Below, in pieces: positions 7,001-7,019 of a stretch of DNA of 7,019 bases; position 1 is the first letter of the stretch, and every line of letters begins with the position of its first letter. Both the position numbers and the translations under genes were made by a program. The notes under the pieces are model-generated. The model was not told the origin of the DNA. It ran no database searches and saw only the letters and a list, made by a program, of their open reading frames with translations. The DNA is from Balneolales bacterium (GTDB taxonomy: Bacteria; Bacteroidota; Rhodothermia; Balneolales; Balneolaceae): the NCBI GenBank assembly GCA_030830725.1, contig JAURMN010000146.1, forward strand, positions 1 to 7,019. The letters run 5' to 3'.

Positions 7001-7019
7001 GCATTTCATGATGGAGGAG
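4004..7019 (+). CDS. exported PD40 (TolB-like) beta-propeller fused to a metal-dependent amidohydrolase (C-terminus beyond window)
   Basis: Partial gene: 1005 codons are present and the frame is still open at the right edge. Residues 1-20 are a short hydrophobic export signal lacking a basic n-region; the frame is open upstream to 3941 but offers no ATG, GTG or TTG. Residues about 40-630 are a TolB/WD40-like propeller with repeated PD40 motifs: SPDG or variants at 61, 101, 146, 243, 298 (TPDS), 362, 402, 449 (SSKG) and 560 (SPNG), often followed by an aromatic or hydrophobic strand. Residues about 640-690 are a low-complexity Lys/Glu/Ser/Asp linker. The amidohydrolase begins near 705: ILPGFVDTHAHL (765-776) has metal ligands H773 and H775; K865 (in TIKMYR) is the likely bridging lysine; H883 and H911 or H913 (GHEHN) are later candidates. 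The final aspartate would lie beyond the edge. Family members are periplasmic or secreted, often annotated amidohydrolase, TolB-like or prolidase-like; substrate is unknown but a peptide or cyclic amide is plausible. No operon partner is visible. Confidence 0.88.
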   Translation, partial: MASLIALLLFFNSPLPQSLPESSTTSSDTTFPKHDKELPLDPARQLSFTTQEGTWMSVDVSPDGKTLLFDLLGDLYTMPIEGGKATQLTKGMAFDTHPVYSPDGSKVLFMSDRSGGENAWILDLTTQETTQMTEEQNEAMINGDWSPDGELFVVSRGRRNFKLHVMHKDGGRGVAVVDEPSNLKAIDPEFSADGKRIYYSRRTSAWNYNAQFPQYSIGMYNLETGRNTTLLTRYGSAFTPTLSPDGKWMVYGTRFESETGLVLRNMETGVEEWLAYPVQRDDQESQATLGVYPGMSFTPDSEHLVYYHDGGFKKINISSKQIVTIPFEADVTIELGPDMTFKYPIEDNPTVLATQIRDATPSPDGSQLAFTALNKLYVMNLPDGTPKRVTNMDVTEAMPSWSPDGTYIIYVTWDQINGGHVYKVNPNERRIRPQQLTQKAAFYPTPAFSSKGDRIIFATGNQVEFSNSTSRGAAMQAMDEYHWIPAEGGASTYIDDVNGRRYPHFVKGDDRIYLSDNDGKLISIRWDGTDQKEHVKITGISTFGTTDPVPPSEASVLYLSPNGKRVLAQVNNEMYTAYVPQVGETVTISVSNPDRASFPAKKVTVLGGEFPRWSGDSETVHWSLGKGHFMYNLNDAKAFEDSVKAEEKAKKQRSSEGDKAGEPQDESSDTESAADSETTQASPSEDQGPKEYSAVELKVEVPYEQDIPKGTVVFTNARIITMRGDEVIERGDLVIVNRRIQAVGPSGTVEIPAGATVLDMNGKTILPGFVDTHAHLRSTSMLHKEQEWSYAANLAYGVTTTRDPQTGTTDVLTYGDMVQAGIMIGPRIYSTGPGVGYWGYNLKSLEHTRDVLRQYSEYFDTKTIKMYRVGNRKQRQWIIQASHEQKLMPTTEGSLDVRLNYTQLLDGYPGHEHNIPISSVYEDFIKTTAFVKMAVTPTMLVAYGGPWAEEYFYSRENPYDDEKLARFTPWDVLASSTRRRAFWAREDEMVFPIHAKKTKAFHDGG

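Overview
The window reads as a piece of a Gram-negative chromosome, most likely from the Bacteroidota / Rhodothermota / Balneolota side of the tree. The reasons are moderate, AT-leaning base composition, genes mostly without Shine-Dalgarno sequences, a secreted DUF4412-like protein, and a very long exported beta-propeller/amidohydrolase fusion of a type common in those groups and in Gemmatimonadota. This assignment is inference; there is no rRNA or other taxonomic marker. No tRNA, rRNA, insertion sequence, CRISPR array or phage gene was seen.

Left part (1-1855, minus strand): a compact three-gene unit read right to left. It runs from an SbtA-family sodium/bicarbonate symporter (896-1855), through an SbtB-like P-II protein whose start codon overlaps the sbtA stop codon (594-896), to a Rieske [2Fe-2S] oxygenase alpha subunit that begins 8 bases later and runs off the left edge (1-585).

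Middle (1971-2663, plus strand): across a 115-base divergent intergenic region lies a gene for a small stand-alone protein of the LCIB/theta-type carbonic anhydrase family, with the expected Cys...His...Cys zinc ligands. SbtA brings in bicarbonate, SbtB gates SbtA according to a nucleotide signal, and an LCIB-type enzyme interconverts CO2 and bicarbonate. Together they look like a miniature inorganic-carbon acquisition module of the kind known from cyanobacterial and algal CO2-concentrating mechanisms. No Rubisco or carboxysome gene is in view, so here it may feed anaplerotic or biosynthetic carboxylases. This is the main point of interest.

Right part (2820-7019, plus strand): a secreted protein with an N-terminal charged helix and a DUF4412-like C-terminal domain (2820-3818), then the first 1005 residues of an exported PD40 beta-propeller plus metal-dependent amidohydrolase fusion (4004 to the right edge). 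These two are separated from each other and from the carbonic anhydrase gene by 156-185 bases and show no obvious link to the inorganic-carbon module. All stretches between genes are under 200 bases; they hold candidate promoters and small inverted repeats, all of modest confidence.
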